Assembly (NCBI RefSeq): GCF_000002515.2
Contig: NC_006039.1
Span: 1,426,001-1,490,000 of the forward strand
Source of the DNA: Kluyveromyces lactis
Taxonomy: Eukaryota; Ascomycota; Saccharomycetes; Saccharomycetales; Saccharomycetaceae
Direction of reading: 5' to 3'
DNA: 64,000 bases
In this document: positions 18,456 through 27,654 of the stretch, piece after piece
How the letters are laid out: every line of letters begins with the position of its first letter
How positions within the stretch are numbered: the stretch's first letter is position 1
Translations under genes and position numbers: made by a program
Notes under the pieces: generated by a model
Databases searched by the model: none
What the model saw: the letters and a program-made list of their open reading frames with translations, nothing else
What the model was told of the DNA's origin: nothing

Positions 18456-20642
18456 ATGGCAGAAGTCAAGAATGAAATTTCAGAGTCTACTGATAGTAGT
18501 TACTGTGACAGCAAAGATGATACTTTAAATGACAGTGGAAGTGATTTGAAGAAAAAGAAGAAGACGAGATCGAAATCTGGATGCTTTACCTGTAGGTTGA
18601 AAAGAATGAAATGCGATGAGCAACATCCGATATGTGGCAGGTGCAAAAGGAATCTTCTAACGTGCATCTGGCCAAAAGAAGGTAATGGAAAACTGACTAA
18701 GAAGATGCGTCAAGCGATGAAGGATAATGTAGATCCATATGCGGAGATGAACCCTAAAAAGGTCCAGTTGTTATTTGAAATAAAAGAAGATGGGAAATGT
18801 CAACTAACAGATAGCGACAGTACTTCTTTCGCATCTGATAAAAGCGATAAAGTTGTTAATAGAAAAGATTTACGAAATAAACCACAGGCTCCTTCCAAAG
18901 GCGATAAGCTAAGTATCTCTTCGGTTTGTGGCTCCAACAGTGGGATAGAATTTGTTAACTATATTTATGACACTAAGTGCCGAGACTTTGTAAAACTAGA
19001 AAGTGACAAATCAATAATATCACAACCTGAGGAAAGCCCAGATGAAAGCTCAAAGTCTGAAGAACCGCTAACTGCTTTACTTGAAGAAGCGATTCCAGTT
19101 GCAGAGCCAACTGACATTGTTCTGAGAGAAGTAGCTAATTCCAGTCAATATAGTGTAATCGGTTCAGATCCAGATTTCTTCTGGGGTAAAATGTTTGATA
19201 TGAACTTCACGAAACCTTTAATGACCCCAAATTTTAATATAATATCACCTTTACCTTCATTAGATGAATTTTCATCAATTGAAACTCCTACTGGGCCCAA
19301 GAGATCCTTGCTTTTGACTCAATTTGCAGCAGATAGTAATTGTTACGTCTTAGATAGCGAACAAACCGGAGAAATATATGTTAACCTTTTACAAAGTTTC
19401 CATGATTGGTCTAAAACAAATGACGATGACAAGCTATTATCTGTAGCAAATATACTTTCCAAGTACCAATTCACCGACGAGGAATTACTATTATACTTTA
19501 CATGCGTTCACTATTTTTTCCCAGCAATCGGTCCTCAGCATACGTTACCTCAGTTAACAACAACTGAAACATTTTTACCACTCATTAAGCAACACCCTGT
19601 AGTGAAAGACGTGTTCCTCTGCTGTGGTGCAACCTTCTTGGAATGGTGTCAGCCTCAACAATACACTGAGGTTGCCGAACGTTTATATCAGAAAAGTCGA
19701 AACAAATTGAAAACCATGACAAATGACAAGACAATAAAAGGTGATGAAACATGGGCATTTGCATGCTTTCAACTTCTTTGTCTCACTGACAAATTCAGAA
19801 AGGGGTCTGGTACCTCGATGAGCGATAGGTGTGTTGATAATTTAGCGCATTCCTTCAATATTATTAAAAAGAAGATCAATTTAATTAAAACTCAAGGATC
19901 AACAGCTACGGATAGGATGTTGATCGAAAGTTTCATGTACAACTACACAGTTTCCTTATTGGTGACAAGGGATTTATCGAAGCTACCTTCGCCGTTTAGC
20001 AAGAACTTCTATGAATTGACAAAGCTTTTGAAATCACCGTTATTTGATGGATGCGATGTCAATTGGATAAATAATCCGATATTAGGGTCTAGCGTCGAAG
20101 CATTTGAAATGTTGGCAAAGGTCTCATATCTTAGCAGACTTCGATTACCTTTAAGAGAAACTGAATGGATTGAAAGAGGGAAACGGTTACTCGAAGAGTG
20201 TTTATATTACACACCGCCCTCGCTCCCAGCTGAGGTGAAAAACGACCCAAAGAAATACGCTACTTATAGGCCAAGTCTACTCTGCGGCTCAATTATCAGT
20301 AAAGCGTGCTATTTACTACTCAGCAAGATACTTAGATTCACCGAATTCCAATTGGAAGATTTCGAGATCCAAGGCGTTGTCAAATATACTATAAAGAGTT
20401 TATGCAATGTCGAGAAAGGAAGTCCCTTACTATGTATCTTGCTTTGGTCATTGTTGATCATCGGCGCTTTCACCATCGATGAAGAGGACAGATTGATAAT
20501 AAAAGAGTACTTAAGGAGTGCCTCAGAGACAATCCATTCCTATGGAGCACTAAAGATAGCAGATTTCTTAGATCTCATCTGGCAACAAAAGAACATTGAC
20601 CTTTTGTTCGTAAGAGAGAATCTCACCCAAGTGGTAATATAA
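18456..20642 (+). CDS. Zn(II)2Cys6 transcription factor, target unknown
   Basis: A fungal zinc-cluster regulator of 728 residues. The DNA-binding domain lies at about residues 38-72. Its six-cysteine pattern is SGCFTCRLKRMKCDE followed by PICGRCKRNLLTCIWP, preceded by a run of five lysines (KKKKK) and a further basic stretch. The remainder resembles the fungal-specific transcription factor domain 2 type (WAFACFQLLCLTDKFRKG and NNPILGSSVEAFEMLAKVSY). The N-terminal region before the middle domain is Ser/Asp-rich. I do not recognise a specific orthologue, so no target is proposed. It is in tandem with the mannosyltransferase and a GNAT acetyltransferase inside an insertion in otherwise conserved synteny. 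Local regulation of a neighbour is possible but unproven. Confidence 0.88.
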   Translation: MAEVKNEISESTDSSYCDSKDDTLNDSGSDLKKKKKTRSKSGCFTCRLKRMKCDEQHPICGRCKRNLLTCIWPKEGNGKLTKKMRQAMKDNVDPYAEMNPKKVQLLFEIKEDGKCQLTDSDSTSFASDKSDKVVNRKDLRNKPQAPSKGDKLSISSVCGSNSGIEFVNYIYDTKCRDFVKLESDKSIISQPEESPDESSKSEEPLTALLEEAIPVAEPTDIVLREVANSSQYSVIGSDPDFFWGKMFDMNFTKPLMTPNFNIISPLPSLDEFSSIETPTGPKRSLLLTQFAADSNCYVLDSEQTGEIYVNLLQSFHDWSKTNDDDKLLSVANILSKYQFTDEELLLYFTCVHYFFPAIGPQHTLPQLTTTETFLPLIKQHPVVKDVFLCCGATFLEWCQPQQYTEVAERLYQKSRNKLKTMTNDKTIKGDETWAFACFQLLCLTDKFRKGSGTSMSDRCVDNLAHSFNIIKKKINLIKTQGSTATDRMLIESFMYNYTVSLLVTRDLSKLPSPFSKNFYELTKLLKSPLFDGCDVNWINNPILGSSVEAFEMLAKVSYLSRLRLPLRETEWIERGKRLLEECLYYTPPSLPAEVKNDPKKYATYRPSLLCGSIISKACYLLLSKILRFTEFQLEDFEIQGVVKYTIKSLCNVEKGSPLLCILLWSLLIIGAFTIDEEDRLIIKEYLRSASETIHSYGALKIADFLDLIWQQKNIDLLFVRENLTQVVI

Positions 20643-21601
20643 GTGCGTTTAGCCCCATGTATAACATGTAAAACATATAAATCACGTGATCTTTATAATC
20701 CCAATACCCACGTTCCACTGATCTTAAGCAACACTTCATCTATTCCCTTGTGAAAGGAAGTCACTATCCGCCTGCCATTATGACATTGTCGCCTGTAATT
20801 GCCAAATGCGGTATCCCGTTCCTGTCAGAATCTCCAATCTTTCATTTCAAGAGCTCGGTTTTCCTCCCCTTAGATGAATCCGTATCAACAAGCCAAATTT
20901 TGAACAAAAAAGAATATTTGGTCACACGTGACTTGAACTTCTCCCTTAAAAGATATCTGTTAAGCGGCCTATCTGTAGCGAAATCATTAAAGCCTCAGAT
21001 AATAAGCGATAATAATCGACAAATTGAGCAACCTCACTAAAAGTACTGATGCGTCCGCGCGGCACCATGGCAGGTTTACTCGGTAGGTCTATAATTATCG
21101 AATGCTGCATTCTATATCATCGAACTGTCTTAAAACTGCAACTTTCTGTTCGAGCCTTCTTTTCGTTCAGTATTGTCTGATTAACTACGCATTTAACAGT
21201 TTGATTGCATTTCCAGGACGACTCAATTTCGGGGAAAGAAAAAAAAAAAAAGCCAGCTTAGCCAAAATCACCAGAATGCACAAGAGAGAAAAAGATAAGC
21301 GAGCTTTTTGACGGAAAAGGTTCGAAGATTGCTGTATCTAAGACTACTTCACTTGTTAGGCATCAGTTTGTAAGCTTGTTTCATAAATCTAAAAACCTTA
21401 ATCTGTGATTTCCAGATTAGTGTCTTTTCAAGCGGGCTTTGTCACATATATATAAAGTGTCGTTTTCTATACCTTAAAACTGATCCGTTTACGTCTCCCA
21501 TGTTTTTGTTAATTTAGCATCGGTGATGAGTAGTATATCAGTGAAAGGATTCAATTGTCGTCATTACAAACTACAACATTACAAAGTACGCCTTTTGAAC
21601 A
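20643..21601. other. Long intergenic region upstream of the GNAT gene
   Basis: 959 bp between two plus-strand genes. It contains CACGTG sites at 20683-20688 (inside the palindrome ATCACGTGAT) and 20925-20930, an A-run at 21239-21250, and a TATA box TATATAAA at 21449-21456, 146 bp upstream of the next ATG. A strong TATA and a long upstream region suggest a regulated gene. An 86-codon frame from 20780 has no recognisable features and is not called. Confidence 0.5.
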
Positions 21602-22327
21602 ATGAGTGTTATCTCACCACCAGTTTCGCCCGGAGAAGAGGCTTCTTCGCAGATTAACAAAGAACGTCATTCTAGAACCGTGATTCCACTGAATCAAACG
21701 CATGATTTGGAGAAAGCAAGCAAATGTTTAGATAAAGCGTTTGCGGACTCTCCAGCTAACGATTATTTGATGAAGAAATTCTTCAACGTTCCCATCACCG
21801 ACAAATGTAGTAAGGAAAGAGTCAACTCCATGTTGAAATATTTCTTGCATCTTTACGATGATTTCGGTGCAGAAGTTGTTGAAGCGAACAATTTTGACGC
21901 AGTCGCCGTTTGGACTACTCCGAAGACTCATTTCCATCAAAGTGAAACCAATGATCCAAAGTTCAATGACGTTTTCTTCACTCAGTTAGGTCGCAGAACA
22001 AAGGAGTTGTTACCACCAGGCATTGGTTATTACTATTTGTTCATCATTGGTAAGGATCTTACTCATCCTGAAATCAGAGGCTCCGTTAGAGCCATATTTG
22101 ATTCATACAAGAAGAGGGCAGATGAAGAGAATTGTGCTATGGTCTTAGAAGCCATATCTGATAAGGCTAAATCTGTTTACGAGTATTTCGGATTCAGAAA
22201 TTATTTGGACTTCTACTTCGGTCAAAACGAGGTCGATTCCAAGGGTAATTATGATCCTAACGGTGAAGGTTTCAAAGGACACTTGATGATCTATTATAAG
22301 GATGAGATCCCAGGTGCCCTACCATGA
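21602..22327 (+). CDS. GNAT-family N-acetyltransferase, substrate unknown
   Basis: A 241-residue protein resembling fungal small-molecule GNAT acetyltransferases. The N-terminal 25 residues are polar. The core opens with the helix-rich DLEKASKCLDKAFADSPAND segment, continues through VAVWTTPKTHFH and PGIGYYYLFIIGKDL, and ends with the acetyl-CoA-fold segment ending EAISDKAKSVYEYFGF (about 180-200), the typical late GNAT motif. The canonical R/Q-x-x-G-x-G/A loop is not clear (HPEIRGSVRAIFD sits in its place), so activity should not be assumed. It has a TATA-type promoter and codons such as GGT, AAG and TTG that suggest fair expression. It is not recognised as a named S. cerevisiae gene. Confidence 0.8.
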   Translation: MSVISPPVSPGEEASSQINKERHSRTVIPLNQTHDLEKASKCLDKAFADSPANDYLMKKFFNVPITDKCSKERVNSMLKYFLHLYDDFGAEVVEANNFDAVAVWTTPKTHFHQSETNDPKFNDVFFTQLGRRTKELLPPGIGYYYLFIIGKDLTHPEIRGSVRAIFDSYKKRADEENCAMVLEAISDKAKSVYEYFGFRNYLDFYFGQNEVDSKGNYDPNGEGFKGHLMIYYKDEIPGALP

Positions 22328-22865
22328 ACCGTCATATTTGTCGATCAGGTATACCTACTTCTTTGCCTTACCCTTTCTCTTATCGCGTTTCATCGCTCTT
22401 TTACAAACAAAAAATGAGACTCTTGATTCTGATAACATGATTTACATTCTAAATGCATTCGTGCAGTCTCAACTAAAGAGCTCTTTTTTTTGATAGAATC
22501 CCCTTTAGCATAGCATTACCCCCTCATTCTCTCATATGGATGTTATTACGATTCGAAGTTTTTTTCCTGTCAACTGGGTTATTGTTGACTCATTTACTTC
22601 AATAGTATCTTTGATTTCACTATCATATTATTGAAGTAATAGCTTATCAACGAGCTGATATCCTATTTCTTTTCAACTACGATTAAAACAGAACAAATTA
22701 TACGAATAACTCCTAACACTAACTCGTTTTTCCTCGCTTTAGAAAGAACGATATTTAGCATTAGTTATTATCAATGATAATTAAACTCAAAATATATACA
22801 CTCAAAAACGTACAAGTAGCTTTTCATCGTTACTGTCCTTTTATATCTTCTGATTCCGTTGATCA
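22328..22865. other. Convergent intergenic region, no gene seen
   Basis: 538 bp between the convergent GNAT and CMR1 genes, long for a convergent gap in this window (others are 40-320 bp). It is AT-rich with T-runs (for example at 22485-22491). I see no RNA gene or repeat I can support. Confidence 0.4.
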
Positions 22866-24404
22866 TTAAGTGAACAAGAAGGCTTTACCGCTTGAATTTC
22901 CGCCAACTACCCAATTCTGTGTCGGATGCCAGCTGATAACTGCTGGAACGGTTGCTGTCGGTAGATGGGCAAGTTGAACACCTGAGCTAGTATATATATC
23001 AATTGCTCTTTTCATGTTGGCAATAGCAAAAACGTCCATGTTAAGCTTGAATCTTGCCTTCAATATACTTGTCCATCTTCCAGTTTGACAATTATGTTTT
23101 AATGTTAGTTTTGGTTGAAGATCTTCCGGAAGTGTTCCACTGACATCAAATAATCTAATTGTGTCATCGTATCCATTGCAAACTAATGTTTCATCCATCG
23201 GAGAATATGATACTGCGGAGACACTTAATCTAGAATCATATGTAGCAACAATTTCATGGGATGCGAAGTCTTCGTATTGTGACCACTCTGGTTTATTGAC
23301 AATTTTTCTTGTATCCCATATTTTAAGTGTTCTATCTAATGATCCGGTCGCTATTTCATAGGGCCGCTTAGGGTTTATGCTGAAGGAACCGATTTTTTTG
23401 TCTGACAATCTTTTCAAATTAATTTCTGTTGGTTTGGTACGAACGTCAAACGTAGTGAATTCGCCGCTCAATGTCGTCATGAATAAGACGTTCGGATCAT
23501 TATAGTTGAATTGAAAATCACTTATCCCTAATGGATCATCATACTCATTCTTTAACACTAGTATTTCTTCACTGTTCATATCTTGTAGATTAATTGATCT
23601 TAAATATCCATCGTATGAGGCTGCTAGTAACCTACTGCTATCCGTGGCGTATGTGTCAATTCTTCCTACATTTTTGGTAAATAATTTCACTTTAGTAATA
23701 TCAGGCTCCTCTAATTCATCCTCAGGTTGAGTTTCACGAACGTTCCACAAACCAACATTACCAGCCGTGTCACCACAAATCACAAGTTTCTTGTCAACTG
23801 ATGGATGGAAAAAAGTCGCAGAAATACGTTCTGCAGTTAATTTGATTTCATTGGGTTGAAATATATCATATAGTTTTAGATCAAAATCTTCTTGTAGTTG
23901 TTTTATTTCAGGTGTTGGAACCTGTTGTTGCTGTAACTCTTTGAAGAAATCACCAGAAGAGAAATTTTTGTTAGCAAAGCTCTTAAATTTATCTAGCAAT
24001 TCTTCCTCATTCTCAGATTTAATCAAATCACTTAGTTTTACATCTCCAGATAGTGCTGTGTTCTTTAACTCGTCAATTGCTTCTAATTCAGGAGTACTAT
24101 CACTTTGACCCATTTTCAGCAGCTGATTGTCATTGACATTGGGAATACCGTTTCCATCAACATTTTCACCTCTGAGTCTTCTGGACCTTCTAGTTGGAAT
24201 TGCAGCTGGTTTGGGTTCTTTTTTGACAGCCTTCTTAGCGCTACCTGCCTTTTTCTTACGTTTTCTATCTAGATGCTCATCTTCAACGCCAGCTTCGCGT
24301 TTAATCTGTGAAGAGACGTTATTCAAATTCAATTTCTTTAATAGATCATTATTTCTTTTGATATTCTCCAGTCGCTTCTTCTGAAATTCAGTCAATTCTC
24401 CCAT
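22866..24404 (-). CDS. CMR1: Cmr1, WD40 DNA-metabolism / genome-stability protein
   Basis: Cmr1 (YDL156W; WDR76 family) is a nuclear WD40 protein that binds damaged DNA and, in S. cerevisiae, enters intranuclear quality-control foci under replication stress. The 512-residue protein starts [20 protein letters not shown]. The frame extends a few codons upstream only through a GTG, so this ATG is chosen. A basic nuclear-localisation stretch ([19 protein letters not shown] and [10 protein letters not shown]) precedes about seven WD repeats (about 190-512). Diagnostic segments are [18 protein letters not shown] and [15 protein letters not shown]. An MCB element lies about 70 bp upstream. Confidence 0.95.
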   Translation of the reverse strand: MGELTEFQKKRLENIKRNNDLLKKLNLNNVSSQIKREAGVEDEHLDRKRKKKAGSAKKAVKKEPKPAAIPTRRSRRLRGENVDGNGIPNVNDNQLLKMGQSDSTPELEAIDELKNTALSGDVKLSDLIKSENEEELLDKFKSFANKNFSSGDFFKELQQQQVPTPEIKQLQEDFDLKLYDIFQPNEIKLTAERISATFFHPSVDKKLVICGDTAGNVGLWNVRETQPEDELEEPDITKVKLFTKNVGRIDTYATDSSRLLAASYDGYLRSINLQDMNSEEILVLKNEYDDPLGISDFQFNYNDPNVLFMTTLSGEFTTFDVRTKPTEINLKRLSDKKIGSFSINPKRPYEIATGSLDRTLKIWDTRKIVNKPEWSQYEDFASHEIVATYDSRLSVSAVSYSPMDETLVCNGYDDTIRLFDVSGTLPEDLQPKLTLKHNCQTGRWTSILKARFKLNMDVFAIANMKRAIDIYTSSGVQLAHLPTATVPAVISWHPTQNWVVGGNSSGKAFLFT

Positions 24405-24471
24405 TGCTGAACGCGGTTTGGGCACCTTTGATTACCTTTGGTCATTTTCAATGACTTATCCTTTAATCAAA

Positions 24472-24477
24472 ACGCGT
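24472..24477. promoter_or_regulatory. MCB element (ACGCGT) at the CMR1 promoter
   Basis: A single palindromic ACGCGT lies 68-73 bp upstream of the CMR1 ATG and about 195 bp upstream of the divergent YDL157C-like gene. MCB elements bound by MBF drive G1/S expression of DNA replication and repair genes in yeasts. The motif is seen; cell-cycle control of CMR1 is inferred. Confidence 0.5.
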
Positions 24478-24672
24478 GTATGGGCTAAATCTTTTGATGT
24501 CTGATTGCAATTTCGTTTTGCAATATTGAAATCCATGAGATACGATGACATGACTTTTCAACAAAGAAGAACTAGATAATCATACTACTGAGCTTTCACT
24601 TTCACAGGTAGCTGATAAGAACCGGATATCCTATATCATTCTCGGACTATAGCTACAGTCATAGAAATCAAT

Positions 24673-24996
24673 ATGTCGAGTAATATCACAAGTTTATTTA
24701 ATCCACCAGCACAAAGGGATCTAACAGATGAAGAGACAAGAGATTGTATTCCATGTCAAATAATGGCAACCGCATTCTCATTGGGATTTGGTGGGTATCT
24801 AGCCAGCGGTAAACCGTTCCAATACGGTGAAGCTGAAAAGAAGAAAGGTGTAACCGTTGAACAGTTCGCAAAACTGAATCCAAAATGGTGGGTATCTTCA
24901 GCAAGATTATTCGGTGGAGCCTTGATTGCCTTCGGAATATATAGAGGAACGGAAGGATGGTTATGGAATAAAGAGAAAAAGTATAAGGTTTGGTAA
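24673..24996 (+). CDS. Small mitochondrial membrane protein, YDL157C orthologue
   Basis: A 107-residue protein at the position of YDL157C (between CMR1 and STE7, same relative strand). It has a DUF4536/TMEM261-like arrangement: a CIPCQIMATAFSLGFGGYLASG segment, where a CxxC pair precedes the first hydrophobic segment (about 31-46), and a second hydrophobic segment LFGGALIAFGIYRGTEGWLW near the C terminus. The human relative DMAC1 is involved in assembly of the distal membrane arm of complex I, which these yeasts generally lack, so the yeast role is probably different. Mitochondrial location is inferred from the family. It is divergent from CMR1. Confidence 0.82.
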   Translation: MSSNITSLFNPPAQRDLTDEETRDCIPCQIMATAFSLGFGGYLASGKPFQYGEAEKKKGVTVEQFAKLNPKWWVSSARLFGGALIAFGIYRGTEGWLWNKEKKYKVW

Positions 24997-25180
24997 TAGT
25001 TTTTCGATTTAGTGACATTAGTGAATATTTCCGATTCTATATGAAAGTCCTAAATAAGTTGTATATAAATTCTTTATGCTACTGATCCATAGTCCGTTCC
25101 TGTAATAATGATCGTTATTGAGATGAGATGCAAACTAGGACATCAATTTATCCTAATATAGTGCAATTTCTTAATTTATT

Positions 25181-26695
25181 TCATCGCCTTGTACTCGAAG
25201 ACCTTGCGGCTGTAACAGCCAACGCTGCTTTCTCTAATTGTCTTTTTTCGATCTTACTTCTCTCTGTCTCTTCTCTTCTTATCATCTTATCCTCTTTGAT
25301 CCGCTTCTTCACTTTTTTGCACCAATGCCTGAATTCTTTTGCAATAGTGTCTCTGTTGTTATACTTACAGATGAAATCATGACATATCAATTCTTTCAAA
25401 GATGATCGTCCTCTCTCCTCCTTAATGCAACACCTGTTCACGAAATCTGTCATTTCTATGGAGTAATGTTCATTTTTTGACAGTTTTGGAGCAGGTTCAT
25501 TGACAATTCTCTGTAAAAGATCAAGAATCCCTTCTGGTGTGTCGTGATGTCCACCTAGTGGGAACTCACCACTACTGAGCTCGATGATCATAAGACCTAA
25601 TGACCACACATCACCTTTAGTAGTATATCTGCCACCTTGGATACGTTCAGGTGACATGTAAGTGGAGGTTCCGACAAAGGTATCCGCAAGAGAGTTAATT
25701 AGAGTAGTAGAGACACCAAAATCGCAGATCTTTACGTCTCCCTTCGAGTTTATCAATATATTGGACGGTTTGATGTCCCTGTGAATGATTTTATAGCAGT
25801 CATAAAGATAGATAAGTCCATTTAAAACACAAAAGGAGATCCTTGAGAGAGGCATTTCGTTGAACCACGATGTCTTGCACGATATAGAAACGTTTTTCCT
25901 ATGGCAATCAGATCTGTAAACTGACAAAATCTTATCTAACGAGCCACAATCCATATATTCCATAAGAATCACTATTTCGTTAGTGGTGGATGGATTGTAA
26001 AATGCACCGTAGAAACCAACAATGTTATCATGGGCTGAAACATTTTTCATGATGGTTAGTTCTCTAACAAGTTGATTTTTCAGCACTTCCTTATTCTCTA
26101 CTGGTATAGTTTTCTTAGCTATGATTCTAGAATCAGGTACATGCAAAGTCTTCACCACAGTACCCGAATTTCCCGCTCCAATCTTGCTCAATCGTACAAG
26201 GTTTTCGAGTTGAATTCCGTTCTCTGGGGTTAAAGAAAGTCGAGCAATCTGAGTAGTCAATGTGGCCGTTTCATCTGTCTCCTGTTGCATCATACTGACT
26301 CCTGTAGGAGTAAGTGACATTGGAGCATCTCTTGTGGTTGGTGTAGTCCCGCTGACAATGGAAGATATATCTGATGTACTAGAACTCCCTTGAAGGAATG
26401 AAACCGTCTGGAATGAAGTGTCTCTGCTAATTGGACTTATTTCCTCACGGACCGGAAGCTTCTCCAACATCAAACTGAGTGTTGGACCATTTCCATTACT
26501 AAAACCTTTCGGTATTTCGTCAGGAGAGGAAGATGATGATGAACATGATGATTCTAGAGTCAAATGCTTCAAATTCTTCCGTTTCAAAGTCTTCGGTTTG
26601 AACAAACTATTGCACGATCCCTCTGCACTATCATTCGACGGTTCATGGTTTATTCGATTCAATAACATCGAGCCGTTTTGGGTACGTGTAATCAT
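25181..26695 (-). CDS. STE7: Ste7, MAP kinase kinase of the mating / filamentation pathway
   Basis: Ste7 is the dual-specificity MEK that activates Fus3/Kss1-type MAPKs below Ste11 and the Ste5 scaffold. The protein has 504 residues from the first ATG; a second ATG eight codons later is possible. Near the N terminus KPKTLKRKNLKHLTLE matches a MAPK docking site, basic residues followed by L-x-L. The kinase domain (about 165-465) shows IGAGNSGTVVKT, the VAIK-equivalent AKKTI, HRDIKPSN, CDFGVS and the activation loop NSLADTFVGTSTYMSPE with conserved Ser and Thr phosphosites. A Ser-rich linker precedes it and a basic tail (KKVKKRIKEDKMIRREE) follows. Its neighbours match the YDL157C-YDL159W-YDL160C order. 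Confidence 0.94.
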   Translation of the reverse strand: MITRTQNGSMLLNRINHEPSNDSAEGSCNSLFKPKTLKRKNLKHLTLESSCSSSSSSPDEIPKGFSNGNGPTLSLMLEKLPVREEISPISRDTSFQTVSFLQGSSSTSDISSIVSGTTPTTRDAPMSLTPTGVSMMQQETDETATLTTQIARLSLTPENGIQLENLVRLSKIGAGNSGTVVKTLHVPDSRIIAKKTIPVENKEVLKNQLVRELTIMKNVSAHDNIVGFYGAFYNPSTTNEIVILMEYMDCGSLDKILSVYRSDCHRKNVSISCKTSWFNEMPLSRISFCVLNGLIYLYDCYKIIHRDIKPSNILINSKGDVKICDFGVSTTLINSLADTFVGTSTYMSPERIQGGRYTTKGDVWSLGLMIIELSSGEFPLGGHHDTPEGILDLLQRIVNEPAPKLSKNEHYSIEMTDFVNRCCIKEERGRSSLKELICHDFICKYNNRDTIAKEFRHWCKKVKKRIKEDKMIRREETERSKIEKRQLEKAALAVTAARSSSTRR

Positions 26696-27654
26696 ATGCT
26701 TTTAAGTCAATCTGACCTCAATGTTCACCACTTTCTGCGCCTCTTCTCTTTGGAGATATTAAAGTTTTACGATCAATAATAGATATTAATACCAAAGCCA
26801 AACTTACAGGCTCAGATGATTGTAAAATGAGACAAAAATTAAAATGCAACTAGAAACCCTAATAGAAAGACCCCACCAGGTTCCAAAAAACAACACACGT
26901 TGGCTCTTTGCAACACTCCTTGCTGCCTCAGTAATCGTCTCTTTCTTCTTCTGAGTTACTGCTTAGCCTTGTATAGGCTTTCTTTATCATTACTTAATTA
27001 TTACGCTACTTTTTATTTATACGGTGCATGATAAATTAGTGTGGTCCTCAACGGAACCACGAATAGAACAAGAAAATGAAAGGAAGTCACTTCTGCTATT
27101 GAACGTAATGGGAATGCCTAGTTGCCTCGAGCATTCTCATTTCAACGTACGCTCATATGCGCTGATACATCTATATATATTTTTGTCTAGGCATTCCCAT
27201 TATTCGCACTGCATCGTACCTTATCGCTACAAGTGATAGAGAAGCCTCACGGTGCTGAGCTTAGCCCTTGGCATATTTGTTACCCGGACATGTCTTCACT
27301 TTTCTTATCACGTGACAATTCGGATTTTGTGAAAAGGGTGATATCCGTTACCCGCACTTGTAATTGCTTCAGTAGGGTAACATTGCTCTTCCCTCCACTC
27401 TGGAAAGAAGAAAAAATTATGAAGTTTAGAATTAATTTGAACAATTATTACAGAGGCACAAGAGGAAATAAAAGTATAACATGTGTATTATGGTCATAGG
27501 TATAGTATTTATACATTCTACTCTGTGATATTAGCAACAGCATAGTTTCCGGATATACACTAATTGACTAATTTTATTAATTGACTAATTCATTGAAGCT
27601 TTATTTAAGAAGGTTTAACTTTATCTGCAAAGAATATTAAAGATAATTGATAAT
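26696..27654. promoter_or_regulatory. Divergent STE7/DHH1 promoter with Reb1-CACGTG-Reb1 cluster
   Basis: 959 bp with a compact cluster about 300-375 bp from DHH1: TTACCCG at 27280-27286, CACGTG at 27309-27314 and TTACCCG at 27348-27354. I saw no clear pheromone-response element (TGAAACA) near STE7. Short frames across 27024-27499 overlap this cluster and look non-coding. Confidence 0.55.

Noticed and set aside
20683-20930. CACGTG with nearby AT-rich DNA as a point centromere (CDEI)
   Set aside because: No CDEIII-like TTCCGAA element at a suitable distance and the flanking DNA is not AT-rich enough.
20780-21040. 86-codon ATG frame upstream of the GNAT gene
   Set aside because: No recognisable motif, overlaps a CACGTG site, and ordinary chance length for this base composition. 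Could be reconsidered if conserved in relatives.
27024-27499. Two short frames between STE7 and DHH1
   Set aside because: They overlap the Reb1-CACGTG cluster and look like promoter sequence.
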